Assembly: GCA_905233645.1 (NCBI GenBank)
Contig: CAJODZ010000007.1
Span: 1 to 35,717 of the forward strand
Length of the DNA stretch: 35,717 nt
DNA from: an uncultured Synergistales bacterium
GTDB lineage: Bacteria; Synergistota; Synergistia; Synergistales; Aminobacteriaceae
Reading direction: 5' to 3'
Position numbers and translations under genes: made by a program. Below are positions 1 to 9,936 of the stretch, one piece after another. The notes under the pieces are model-generated. The model had not been told where the DNA came from, did no database searches, and saw nothing but the letters and a program-made list of their open reading frames with translations. Each line of letters starts with the position of its first letter. Position 1 is the stretch's first letter.

Positions 1-128
1 ATAGCGTCGTCAGCAGACACACATCCTTTTAGCTGATCGTCGTCCATAAAAGGTTTCAGCTTATTAAGATGCCGGTATCTCTCCTCTGCCAGCGCACGTC
101 GTCTTTTTCGCGTATCAGCATATATCAT
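1..128 (-). CDS. partial CDS continuing beyond window (hypothetical; MIYADTRKRRRALAEERYRHLNKLKPFMDDDQLKGCVSADDA...)
   Basis: Open minus-strand frame from an ATG at 128 to the window edge; the ATG overlaps the TGA of the GerMN gene (ATGA overlap). Confidence 0.5.
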   Translation of the reverse strand, partial: MIYADTRKRRRALAEERYRHLNKLKPFMDDDQLKGCVSADDA

Positions 129-988
129 AACCAGGGCCAGCCCGTTAGCTCAGACGGACTGGCCTCTTTTTGCGGACTTTCCGGAATTTTCCAAGCTGTA
201 CTCAAATTTATTGTTCCGGTATTTTTAGGAGGTTTTGAATTTACTAGAAATCTAATTTGCGAAACCGGTTGGAAATTCTCCTGCATAGTCTGAACAATTC
301 CCGTAATCAATAATAATCCTGTGCGTTCGCCCAAAGAATTTATCATAGTTTCAAACTGTTCCGGAACGTCTAAAAATACGCTGTCGCCGTCTTTGAAAAC
401 GTGAAGCAACTTCATTTTCTCAGTGCCTGGAATTTGACTTAACAAAATAATCTCATCAAATGCGGCCTTCATATTATCTTCTTGAGTTCTCACCGGAAAA
501 TTCTTTCTGATATCAGCTATATTATCTCCGTTGACGTAATGCAAATTTAACGAGACGCTTTGAGCATTTGAGACAGACATTTGAGCGCGTTCCTGTTCGT
601 TAGCTTGAAGGTTTTGTAAATCCTCCTGATTTTCGATGATGCCTTCGGGTTTTAATAATAACTGCCTGTTGAAAAATTCAAGTAACCACGACGCGCCCAT
701 ATAACCAATTACAAAACATAATAAGACAATTCCGAGCCATGATAATAATTTCAGCATGAACGGAGTTTTTTTGCTGACAGTTTCAGGCTGTCGGGGTCGT
801 CTTGGAACTTGTCTGCGTCCCTGTGATGAATTTGCAACACGGTGGCGTTGAACTGAAGCTGAATGAACGGGGACTGTACTTGAACTAACAGGGCGGCTCA
901 CACGTGGCGAAGGTGTATTATCTTTTTCAGGCGTTGAATTTGAATTAGTTTGCGTGCGCAAAGGTCTTTTCTGTGGTATCTGAGGCAT
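125..988 (-). CDS. GerMN domain-containing protein with N-terminal disordered region and one TM helix
   Basis: TM segment (LLSWLGIVLLCFVIGYMGASWLL) followed by a GerMN-like alpha/beta region ending QIRFLVNSKPP; follows an amidase gene. Confidence 0.75.
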   Translation of the reverse strand: MPQIPQKRPLRTQTNSNSTPEKDNTPSPRVSRPVSSSTVPVHSASVQRHRVANSSQGRRQVPRRPRQPETVSKKTPFMLKLLSWLGIVLLCFVIGYMGASWLLEFFNRQLLLKPEGIIENQEDLQNLQANEQERAQMSVSNAQSVSLNLHYVNGDNIADIRKNFPVRTQEDNMKAAFDEIILLSQIPGTEKMKLLHVFKDGDSVFLDVPEQFETMINSLGERTGLLLITGIVQTMQENFQPVSQIRFLVNSKPPKNTGTINLSTAWKIPESPQKEASPSELTGWPWL

Positions 989-1015
989 AATTAAACTTAA
1001 TCCTCCGTTAAAAAA

Positions 1016-2911
1016 TTATTTTCTCAAATAATTCGCAATACCGTTGGCCATAGCTTGAGCAATCTTATTTTGATAAACAGGGTCAGCCAAATTTTTAGCC
1101 TCGTTCGCATTCGTAAGATATCCAGTCTCAAGCAACACCGCCGGCATTCCAGAACCCCTGATTACAAAAAACGGAGCTTGCGCAATTCGTCTCATTGGTA
1201 ATCCCGCACGCTTTCCAGCATTAAATAACACGCCCGCAAAATTTGAACTCTCGCTAATTTTATTATTCTGTTGCATATCGCCTAAAATTTTTAATAATAA
1301 TTCCGTGCGGCTGTCAACATTTTCAACGTCATAACCTTTACCCTCGATATATTCTCTGTTTTCGATTTTGGCTAATTCGAGAGCGTCTTTATCAGTCGGA
1401 AGAGCCATTATATAAATCTCAAAACCGGACATCGAATTTTTCTTAGGCAAAGCGTTTACATGAACACTCACGAATAAATCGGCCTCAGCATTATTAGCTA
1501 TATCCGTCCGTTCCTGCAATGTTAAATAAACGTCCGTCGCTCTTGTCATAATTACGTTATAACCGGCAGAACGTAAAATTCTTCCAAGAGCTAACCCAAT
1601 CGCTAAATTTATATCTTTTTCGATAATGTCATTGCCTCTAGCTCCAGGGTCTTTGCCGCCGTGTCCAGGGTCGATAACGATTAACTTTGGTTTAGCTTTT
1701 GCCTTAGATTTTGACGCGGCCATGACTTGAGTAATATGTTCTTCTTCCTCGTAATCATAGCCGTAATCGAATGCGTTAGTAATATTTTGTGATTGCAAAT
1801 CCTCTTCAGGCTGAATGATTAAATTTTGATGGCTCGAAATATTTGCATTTGAATTTAAATTTAAGCTTAGCGGCTGCGAAACCCGTTTAATATCTTTATC
1901 AGCCGGATATATAAACTCTAAAATAATTCTGTCTGGAGTTTTTAATAGAGATTTTTCAACTTTAATCGCGTCATTTTCAAAAATCAGTTCTGAAATTCCG
2001 TAATCAGTTTTAACGCTCGCTTTAATATTTTCAAACGGTGAAGGCACGCCCTCTAAATTTTCTGAATGCGTCTTAAAAAATATATGAATGTCATTATCCT
2101 GCATCGTAACAGACGGTTTAGCATTATCTGAAACGCTGATAACGGCCAGGACTTTTTTAAAATTACCCGATTTTGAGACTGTCCAGCGCACCCATTTTAA
2201 CTCACCGCTGAAATAGACTGCGTTAATATCTTTAGCTTGTTTATCAGGTTCAAAAGTTTCGTGCTTCGGTTGTTGAGTTTTATCCGTAGCTTCGAAAACT
2301 ATTTGCTGAACGGGGGCTTTATCATTTTTTTGATGACGAGCCTCTTTTTTAGCAAGCTGTTGATTTAACATGTCGTCAAGATTTACGCTTTCAGAATTAT
2401 TATTTTCAGGTGTGTTAATAATATTTTGGCTTTGCGGAATTTCCGGAGTGTCATTTTCAACGAGTGTAGCGGCCGGTTCAATCTCGACATCTTTTTTAAT
2501 TGGGACATTTGTAACTTTTCCAAACCGTAAAATATTATTTTTGCCCTTGCCTGCTGATTTTTGGAACAATGCAACCGCACTTGAAGTGTCGAGCCATAAA
2601 GCACCGTCCTTCTCAAAAGGCACTGACGATAACGGAATTAAAGAATTACCGCGCCAAGCACCAGCCGATTTTAAAACGACACGCAATTTTTCACGGCCTT
2701 TATTTAAAATTACGCCGTCTTTAGTTTGCGAATATTTAAAACCCATGTAATCCGCAATATTTTCGAGTGAAACATAAGTTACGCCGTCAAGCTCAATGCT
2801 ATCGACTTGGCCTATTTGATTATTACCCTTGAATAAAACCGTAGCGGCCTGAGCGTTTGCAACCAGCACAAGCAAAAACAGCGCAACAATTAAAAATTTT
2901 AACTGCCTCAA
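1016..2911 (-). CDS. N-acetylmuramoyl-L-alanine amidase (Amidase_3, AmiC-type) with N-terminal copper-amine-oxidase-like/AMIN region
   Basis: Motifs KLIVIDPGHGGKDPGARG, FVSVHVNA and VLLETGYLTNANEA; signal peptide. Confidence 0.93.
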   Translation of the reverse strand: MRQLKFLIVALFLLVLVANAQAATVLFKGNNQIGQVDSIELDGVTYVSLENIADYMGFKYSQTKDGVILNKGREKLRVVLKSAGAWRGNSLIPLSSVPFEKDGALWLDTSSAVALFQKSAGKGKNNILRFGKVTNVPIKKDVEIEPAATLVENDTPEIPQSQNIINTPENNNSESVNLDDMLNQQLAKKEARHQKNDKAPVQQIVFEATDKTQQPKHETFEPDKQAKDINAVYFSGELKWVRWTVSKSGNFKKVLAVISVSDNAKPSVTMQDNDIHIFFKTHSENLEGVPSPFENIKASVKTDYGISELIFENDAIKVEKSLLKTPDRIILEFIYPADKDIKRVSQPLSLNLNSNANISSHQNLIIQPEEDLQSQNITNAFDYGYDYEEEEHITQVMAASKSKAKAKPKLIVIDPGHGGKDPGARGNDIIEKDINLAIGLALGRILRSAGYNVIMTRATDVYLTLQERTDIANNAEADLFVSVHVNALPKKNSMSGFEIYIMALPTDKDALELAKIENREYIEGKGYDVENVDSRTELLLKILGDMQQNNKISESSNFAGVLFNAGKRAGLPMRRIAQAPFFVIRGSGMPAVLLETGYLTNANEAKNLADPVYQNKIAQAMANGIANYLRK

Positions 2912-2914
2912 AAC

Positions 2915-3451
2915 TTACTCGTTATCCTCCTGTAAAATTTGGTCAAGCTCAAATAAGCTCGATACATCTAATAACAAAATTAAACGTTCATCAGCCGGTT
3001 TAGCTACCCATAAGACATAACGTTTATCAACAGCAGATGACAATTTTGTCGCCGGCTCTAATTGAGTATCATAAATTGTTCTGACTTCCGTAACAGAATT
3101 AACGATTATCCCGAACATTACTTCTTTGACTGATAAAACGATAATACGCGCTTCTTCTGTTAAGGGGCTTTGCATCATTCCGATTTTTAACTGCATATCG
3201 AAAACCGGAACAATATTTCCACGCAAGTTCATAACGCCTTTAATATACATCGGTGCATTTGGGACGCGCGTTATAAATGACGGAACTCTAACTATTTCGC
3301 TGACAATATTTACATCAACGCCAAAATTCTCATTTCCAAGAGTGAACACTAAATTTATATGCTCTTCTCCTAAATAATCAACGTCCATATCTCTAAAATC
3401 TTGATTTTTGGAAGTTGTTGCGGCGTTTTTTAAATCTTTAATTTCTGCCAA
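2915..3451 (-). CDS. cheW: chemotaxis protein CheW
   Basis: CheW fold signature: LVFTLGNENFGVDV, EIVRVP, RVPNAPMYIKGVMNLRGNIVPVFDM. Confidence 0.92.
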   Translation of the reverse strand: MAEIKDLKNAATTSKNQDFRDMDVDYLGEEHINLVFTLGNENFGVDVNIVSEIVRVPSFITRVPNAPMYIKGVMNLRGNIVPVFDMQLKIGMMQSPLTEEARIIVLSVKEVMFGIIVNSVTEVRTIYDTQLEPATKLSSAVDKRYVLWVAKPADERLILLLDVSSLFELDQILQEDNE

Positions 3452-3498
3452 AGTAATTCTCCCTCCCGAATTTATTTAATAATAAATAATTTTAAAAC

Positions 3499-3550
3499 AA
3501 AAAATTTTCTCCCCCATATATTATTTAAAATTAACAGGGGAGAATTTTTT
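3499..3550 (-). terminator. Rho-independent terminator (bidirectional-looking) downstream of the ptsH-ptsI-ROK operon
   Basis: AAAAATTTTCTCCCC ... GGGGAGAATTTTTT inverted repeat with U/A tails. Confidence 0.65.
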
Positions 3551-3568
3551 AATCATGACATTAAAATT

Positions 3569-4441
3569 TTAAGCAAGCGCCATTTCAGCAAGCTTAACAG
3601 CACCCATAATCCCTTGATTGCCATTTAAAGCCGCAGGAACGATATAGTTTGAAATATTACGCAACTCTTTCGTATCAATATAGCCGTTAATATTTTCAAG
3701 TGTCTTATTGCGAATTAACGGGAATAATTGTTTTTGTCCGATAACACCGCCGCCGAGAATTATTTTCTGGGGACTAAGCGTAAAAATTACGGACGTTATA
3801 GCTTGAGCAATATAGCCGGCTTCGATTTCCCAAACCGGATCGTCTTTAGCGAGATCTTTAGCAGGTTTGCCGCAACGTTTTTCAAGAGCAGGCCCGCAAG
3901 CCATACCTTCAAAACAAGCACCGTGATTAGGACATATACCAGCAAAATTATCACCTTCCAAAATCGACATTTTAATATGGCCGACTTCAGGGTGTAACAT
4001 TCCGTGAACGAGATTGCCTCCGGAAATTGCTCCCATGCCAATCCCTGTACCGATTGTAAAATATACTGCGTCGGTTAAACCTTTAGCCGCTCCCCATGTA
4101 ACTTCACCCAATAAAGAGCCGTTTACATCGGTGTCAAAACCAACGGGAATATTTTTCAAGCCTTCTTTCATCGTCTTTACCATCGGGAAATTACGCCACG
4201 CGATTTTTGGAGTGAATAAGATATTTCCATAAGTTGCAGAATTTTCACGAACATCAACAGGGCCGAAACATGCAATCCCCATCGCGTCTAATTCTTTATC
4301 AGCGAAAAACTCAATAACTTTAGGCATTGTCTCTTCAGGTGTTGTCGTTGGGATAGACGTTTGCTCTAAAATTTGTCCGTACTCGTTGCCGGTAGCACAT
4401 ACCATTTTCGTGCCGCCAGCTTCTAAAGCTCCATATAACAT
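3569..4441 (-). CDS. ROK family sugar kinase (fructokinase-like)
   Basis: GALEAGGTK, FTIGTGIGMGAI, HPEVGHI and zinc motif C-x-NHGAC-x-EG; IILGGGVIGQ. Confidence 0.9.
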   Translation of the reverse strand: MLYGALEAGGTKMVCATGNEYGQILEQTSIPTTTPEETMPKVIEFFADKELDAMGIACFGPVDVRENSATYGNILFTPKIAWRNFPMVKTMKEGLKNIPVGFDTDVNGSLLGEVTWGAAKGLTDAVYFTIGTGIGMGAISGGNLVHGMLHPEVGHIKMSILEGDNFAGICPNHGACFEGMACGPALEKRCGKPAKDLAKDDPVWEIEAGYIAQAITSVIFTLSPQKIILGGGVIGQKQLFPLIRNKTLENINGYIDTKELRNISNYIVPAALNGNQGIMGAVKLAEMALA

Positions 4442-6129
4442 TATTTAAATAACCTCCTAAAAAATCCCGGCTTTGAATTATTATTTTCAACCGGTATTTC
4501 TTGCTTAAGTTCTTTTAAATCTAAATCCCTTATCGCTGCGCGTAAAGGCAATACACTTTTTGGGTTAACCGATAATTCATCAATTCCCATTGAGACAAAT
4601 TCACGCGTTAAACTCAAATCAGCCCCCAACTCACCGCAAATGCCAACCCAAGTATTATGCCTGTGTCCTGCGTCGATTGTCATTTTGATTAACTTTAAAA
4701 CAGCTGGGTGATGAGTATCTGAGAAAGGCTCTAAATTTGCGTTTTGCCTGTCGATTGCGCACGTATATTGTGTTAAATCGTTCGTTCCGATTGAGAAAAA
4801 GTCAACTTCTTCCGCTAAATCATCAGCACAAATCGCCGCCGCAGGAGTTTCAATCATTATGCCAATCTCAAATTTACCGATTTTAACATTTTCAGCGGCT
4901 AATTCTTTTTGGCATTCCGATAAAATCTCTTTACAACGTAATAATTCGCTCTTGCTGATAATCATCGGGAACATAATTCCTAAATTTCCAAATGCCGACG
5001 CTCTTAATAATGCTCTTAACTGGCGTTTGAAAAATTCCGGACGCGTTAAACAAATTCTAATCGCACGAAAACCTAACGCAGGATTTTCCTCATGTTCGAG
5101 ATTTAAATAATCAACCTGTTTGTCTGCTCCGATATCACACGTACGAATAATAACTTGACGCGGTGATAAATCTTGCAAAACACGTTTATAACTTTCAAAT
5201 TGCGTATCTTCATCAGGGTCTGTCTTGCTGTCCAAATATACAAATTCAGAACGGAACAAGCCGACACCTTCCGCATCGTTTTCGATTACAGCGTTAATAT
5301 CTTTGATGCCGCCGATATTTGCATAAACACGAATTTTGCGGCCGTCTTTAGTAACGCTCGGCAAACCTTTTAATTCCTGCAAGAGCTTCTCTTTTTTGAT
5401 ATCTTCCTCGTGTTTAGCGGTAAGCTCTTTTACAATATTTTCATCGGGTTCAATATAAACGCATGAGTTATAACCGTCCAAAATCGCAAATTTGCCTTCG
5501 CAATCATCAGTTATTTCATGACACTGAATTAACGTCGGTAAATTCATGCTTCGGGCTAAAATTGCTGTGTGGCTGTTTTGACTGCCTTGACGGGTAATTA
5601 AACCCAGCAGTAAATTTTTATCAAGCTTTACAGTTTCGGACGGGGCTAAATCTTCAGCAACGAGTATTACCGGTTCATTAGCCTGTAAACTCTCGCCTGA
5701 ATGTCCTGACAAAACATCAAGCATAGAATTTTTTAAATCAATTACGTCTGCGCTGCGGGCTTTAAAATATTCGTCTTCCATTTCGCTGAAAGTTTGTGCA
5801 ACGTTATCAAAACCCGTTTGGACGGCATACTCAGCGCAATATTTATCGTTAATAAAATCTTTACAAGCCTCGATTAAATCTTCATCGTCAAGCATTAGTT
5901 CATGAGCTTCAAAAATTCCGGCGGTGTCTTGACCAGTAGTAACGAGTGCTTTTTCATATAATTCGTGCTGTTGTCTTTGAACAATTAGACGAGCGTCCTC
6001 AAAGCGTTTAGTTTCGTTATCGGGGTCAAAATTTTGAGCAGTATTGATTTCGTAAGTTGAAGTTTTATAAATTTTAATCTTACCGATAGCAATGCCGCTT
6101 ACGACTTTTTTGCCGTTAAAGCTCTGCAT
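4441..6129 (-). CDS. ptsI: phosphoenolpyruvate-protein phosphotransferase (PTS enzyme I)
   Basis: GLITRQGSQNSHTAILARSMNLPTLI active-site region, GVGLFRSEFVYL, DIGADKQVDYL, FSIGTNDLTQYTCAIDRQN. Confidence 0.96.
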   Translation of the reverse strand: MQSFNGKKVVSGIAIGKIKIYKTSTYEINTAQNFDPDNETKRFEDARLIVQRQQHELYEKALVTTGQDTAGIFEAHELMLDDEDLIEACKDFINDKYCAEYAVQTGFDNVAQTFSEMEDEYFKARSADVIDLKNSMLDVLSGHSGESLQANEPVILVAEDLAPSETVKLDKNLLLGLITRQGSQNSHTAILARSMNLPTLIQCHEITDDCEGKFAILDGYNSCVYIEPDENIVKELTAKHEEDIKKEKLLQELKGLPSVTKDGRKIRVYANIGGIKDINAVIENDAEGVGLFRSEFVYLDSKTDPDEDTQFESYKRVLQDLSPRQVIIRTCDIGADKQVDYLNLEHEENPALGFRAIRICLTRPEFFKRQLRALLRASAFGNLGIMFPMIISKSELLRCKEILSECQKELAAENVKIGKFEIGIMIETPAAAICADDLAEEVDFFSIGTNDLTQYTCAIDRQNANLEPFSDTHHPAVLKLIKMTIDAGHRHNTWVGICGELGADLSLTREFVSMGIDELSVNPKSVLPLRAAIRDLDLKELKQEIPVENNNSKPGFFRRLFK

Positions 6130-6130
6130 T

Positions 6131-6388
6131 TTAGAAATGCTCCTTTAAAAATGCCTCTAACGCGGTTGCGCAAGCTTCTTCGTCTTCACCTTCGACACGA
6201 ATTAAAACCTCGTCGCCCTGCTTAATACCCATGCCCATAAGTTTCATAAGGGATGTAGCTTTTGCGGATTTTTCGCCTTTAATGAAAGTTGCTGTGCTTT
6301 TAAACTCTTTAGCTTTTTTAGCAAGTTCTCCGGCCGGTCTTGCGTGAATACCTACGGGATCTGTAATAACATACTTAAATTCTTTCAT
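6131..6388 (-). CDS. ptsH: HPr phosphocarrier protein
   Basis: GIHARPAGELAKKA (phospho-His15 motif), KSAKATSLMKLMGMGIKQGDEV. Confidence 0.95.
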   Translation of the reverse strand: MKEFKYVITDPVGIHARPAGELAKKAKEFKSTATFIKGEKSAKATSLMKLMGMGIKQGDEVLIRVEGEDEEACATALEAFLKEHF

Positions 6389-6572
6389 GGTCTAAAATCG
6401 TCCTTTCATAAATAAAAAATATAAACAAGTTTTAATTCGAGAATTACCCCCCGCTTAAAGGCGAAGTATTTGCAAATTATAATATATATTTTGAAAATAA
6501 CAGCGCGTGAAAATCCCTGAACGCTTGACGCAAATTAACTCGTGAAATATAATTCACACGCTTTTTAATTTC

Positions 6573-6649
6573 GGGCTTGTAGCTCAAGTGGTCAGAGCCA
6601 CCGGCTCATAACCGGAAGGTTCCTGGTTCGAGTCCAGGCAGGCCCACCA
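6573..6649 (+). tRNA. tRNA with CAT anticodon (Ile2 or elongator Met not resolved)
   Basis: GGGCTTG/CAGGCCC acceptor stem, anticodon loop CTCATAA, T-arm CCTGGTTCGAGTCCAGG, encoded CCA. Confidence 0.93.
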
Positions 6650-6660
6650 AATTAAATTTT

Positions 6661-7950
6661 TTAAACACTCCCAGCTAAATAACCAGTTGACCAGCACATT
6701 TGTAAATTAAATCCGCCTGAAGGCCCGTTTAAATCAACAGTCTCACCAGCAAAATATAAATTCTCACATAATTTTGAACGCATTGTTTCGGGGTCAATCT
6801 CATTTAAATCAACTCCGCCGCGCGTTACTAATGCATTTCTATAACTCCATAATCCATTGACGTGAAATTGAATGTGCTTTAATAAATTTACTGTCGCTAA
6901 AATCTCCTCGTCTGAAATATATTCAATCGGTTTATCGTTCGGAATATCGGAAAGTTCTAATATCAGCGGTAATAATTTTCCAGGCACTAATAAACGCATT
7001 AAGCCGCTAAATCTCCGTTGGCCTGAATAATTTTTAATTTCGCGTTTAATTCTGTTGATTAAAATTTCGTTCGTGAGACTTGGTTTTAAATCGAGTTCAA
7101 AAATTAAATCGCCGTCCCAATCAGGAATTTTTGCGCTCAAATCCATTATTATCGGCCCGCTTAACCCGAAATTTGTAAATTCCATTTCGCCAAATCTGTC
7201 ATCAACTTTTTCGCCGTCTAAAATTACATTTATACGAACGTTACGCAAATTACAGCCTTTCGCCGTTTTTACCCATGTTTCACGAGTTCTCACAGGTACA
7301 AGCGCAGGATATGTCTTAATAATTTTATGTCCGGCCTGTGCAGCAAATTTATAACCGTCTCCCGTCGAGCCTGTTTCAGGAAATGAACGTCCGCCCGTTG
7401 CAATAATATATTTATCAGCTTTTAACTCGTCCCGTTCAGTGATAACGCATTCGACTTTAGAATTACGAACTTTTAAAGCTTGTACAGGTGTTTCACGATA
7501 AATCCGAACGCCATATTTTTTACAGAGCTTTAGCAAAATATTTAAAATTCTTTGGCCGCCGCCTTCAACTGGAAAAACTCTTTTGCCGCGTTCAGTGATT
7601 GTTTTAACGCCCTCGCTCTCAAAAAACTTTACTGTATCGGCTGGACTGAACTTTTTAAAAGCGTGTTCTAAAAATTTTCCATTGCCGCCGTATTTTGAAA
7701 GGAATAAATTTAAATCTTCTTCGGCGTTTGTAAAATTACATCTTCCGCGTCCAGCTAATAATAATTTTTCGCCAAGCCCTTGATTTTTCTCAAGCACTAA
7801 AACTTTTTGACCGCACATGCCAGCCCTTACAGCCGCCATTAAACCAGCAGCCCCACCGCCAATTATTATCACGTTAAAATCTTGCATAGTTTTTAAAAAT
7901 TCATCTCCGTTTTCAAATGCGAAATTATAGCGAAAAATATTCTTGGCCAT
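6661..7950 (-). CDS. NAD(P)/FAD-dependent oxidoreductase, BaiN/HI0933 family (true start possibly 7887)
   Basis: VIIIGGGAAGLMAAVRAGMCGQKVLVLEKN, LLLAGRGRCNFTN, LYFAGETVDLNGPSGGFNLQMCWSTGYLAG. Confidence 0.93.
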   Translation of the reverse strand: MAKNIFRYNFAFENGDEFLKTMQDFNVIIIGGGAAGLMAAVRAGMCGQKVLVLEKNQGLGEKLLLAGRGRCNFTNAEEDLNLFLSKYGGNGKFLEHAFKKFSPADTVKFFESEGVKTITERGKRVFPVEGGGQRILNILLKLCKKYGVRIYRETPVQALKVRNSKVECVITERDELKADKYIIATGGRSFPETGSTGDGYKFAAQAGHKIIKTYPALVPVRTRETWVKTAKGCNLRNVRINVILDGEKVDDRFGEMEFTNFGLSGPIIMDLSAKIPDWDGDLIFELDLKPSLTNEILINRIKREIKNYSGQRRFSGLMRLLVPGKLLPLILELSDIPNDKPIEYISDEEILATVNLLKHIQFHVNGLWSYRNALVTRGGVDLNEIDPETMRSKLCENLYFAGETVDLNGPSGGFNLQMCWSTGYLAGSV

Positions 7951-8029
7951 GCGTTTATCAGCTATAGTATAATTTCAAAAATTCTTTCAGGTTTTATATA
8001 TATTGAATGTTAAAAGGTGAATTTTTTAT

Positions 8030-9387
8030 ATGCGACAATTAAAAATAATTTCGTTCACAATGTTGGCCGGAGCTTTAATTTTTTCAAACAACACAGCTCA
8101 AGCTTCCGTGCCGATGAATTTACAACAATACGTTCGTGAAATCTTGCTTAATAATCATTCGTTAAGAGCTGGCGTTAAATCCGTTGAGGCTGATTATTAT
8201 TCTGTGCTTGCTTCAGTCGGATTACATCGCATGAACGTAACGGGCGGTAGCGGTTTCTCATGGATTTCAGACACGCCGAATACATCAAATTACACCGCCG
8301 GAAATTTAACTATTTCATTGACACAGCCAATCGATATCGTAGGTGTGTTTAAACTCGACCAGCAACAGAATATTTTAGGTTATGAAATTTCAAGAGCGAA
8401 TTTTAATACAAATTTAAACTCTTTAATCGCGACAGCCGAGCAAACTTGGTGGTCTGCAGTTTTAGCGCGTGAGAATGTTAAATTACAGCGGGAAATTTTA
8501 TTACAACGTTCCGAAAATCATCGCGTTACTGTTGAAAAATATAATCAAGAGTTAGTGCCTAGATTAGACGTTGTCAGAAGCGAAGCTCAAGTCGTAGCGG
8601 CAGAGACAACAGCTAAGAACGCTGAAACGACTTATCAAAATTTATTAGCGAACTTGTCATATTTAGCGGGCGGGATTGATGTTGAACCTATTGATGAAGA
8701 ATTAAGAGTTCCGGATTTTGACATTGATTTAAATTATGAGGACGCTTTATCACTTCGCCCCGATGTTAAAGCAGCAGAATTGACCGTTGAGCGTGCAAAG
8801 ATTGTCAGAAAATTAACCTCAAAAGGACTTTCGCCAACATTAATGTTTGCATTCAACGCGACGTTATGGTCAGACCCTTCAACCTCGACAACGCCTAATA
8901 ATCACGAAGTAATGGGTGCGCTGAATTTATCGTTACCAATTTTCGACGGCAAAAAGACTAAATACAGCGTTCTCAATACAGACAGACTTGTCCAAGCTTC
9001 TGAAGCTAGTTTAGAGGCGTTAAAAGAGCAAACCCGTTTAGACATAGCTTTAGCTATAAATAACTGGAAGGACGCGGCGGCCTCTGAACAGGATAAAAAA
9101 CGGCAGGTCGAACGTTCCGAAGAAGAATTAAGAATTAAATGTACGCTGAAGGTATGGGGGCGCAAATTGATTTAATCAATGCTCAAACGGCTTATCAATC
9201 AGTTAAGACAGAATATCTCGACGCAATCAAAAATATGTACGTTGCCTTAGTTGATTTACGCCGAGCAATGGGAGTGTATTCGCCTGATGAAGACGGAACG
9301 TGGAACGAAGCCAAATTATTATATAAAAAGGGTGAAGACGTTATCGGCGAGACTGGTTTAAAAACTTTGAGGACTGATAAAAAATGA
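8030..9387 (+). pseudogene. TolC-family outer membrane efflux-like protein, split by a frame disruption near 9130-9145
   Basis: ORF 8030-9175 (frame 2) has TolC-like repeats and ends in a non-homologous tail KCTLKVWGRKLI; ORF 9139-9387 (frame 1) resumes with MYAEGMGAQIDLINAQTAYQSVKTEYLDAIKNMYVALVDLRRAMG, the usual TolC C-terminal segment. Confidence 0.75.
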
Positions 9388-9903
9388 GAATGACACGTAA
9401 AAAATTTTCATACGCGCTCTTTTTGATAGTAATTGCATTTTTAGCGTTAGCTTTCAATCAAACGGCAAGTGCTGAAACTGCGTCTGCGGCATCAAAAAAG
9501 ATATCAGCTTTATTCATGCGTGCAAATCCGAAATTGTCAAAATCAAATGCTGATTTATATGCAAGATTGGCAGTCGCGGCGGCTATACGTTTTAAGCAGA
9601 ACCCTTATGTTGTAGCGGCCTTAATCGTTAATGAGAGTACTGTTAGATATAACGCAGTCTCAAAGGGCGGCGATTACGGTTTAATGCAAATACACTGGAA
9701 AGCTCATTCAAAGACTGTCGCGAAAAGATTTGGCATTAAAAAACCGAGCGGCCTATTTAACCCATATTTATTACGGGACTGAGATTTTAGCTAATTGCAA
9801 CAAACGCGCTAAGGGGAATTTTGACAAGACGATTTTATATTACAGTTCCGGCAATAAAAAACTTGTTACCAAAGTCAAAAGGACAATGGCAACGGTTAAA
9901 TGA
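9384..9903 (+). pseudogene. lytic transglycosylase (SLT domain), frame disrupted near 9762-9775
   Basis: RFKQNPYVVAALIVNESTVRYNAVSKGGDYGLMQIHWKAH ... NPYLL in frame 0. After 9775 another frame reads GTEILANCNKRAKGNFDKTILYYSSGNKKLVTKVKRTMATVK*, the expected SLT C-terminus. Confidence 0.75.
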
Positions 9904-9936
9904 TATAGATATAAGCAAAGGAGTAAAAATTTTTCA

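Noticed and set aside
2370-2750. Plus-strand ORF antisense to the amidase
   Set aside because: Falls entirely within a well-supported CDS; no SD or homology signal.
9130-9145. Programmed -1 frameshift in the TolC-like gene
   Set aside because: No convincing X-XXY-YYZ slippery heptamer or downstream pseudoknot was visible, and neighbouring genes are broken too, so decay is simpler.
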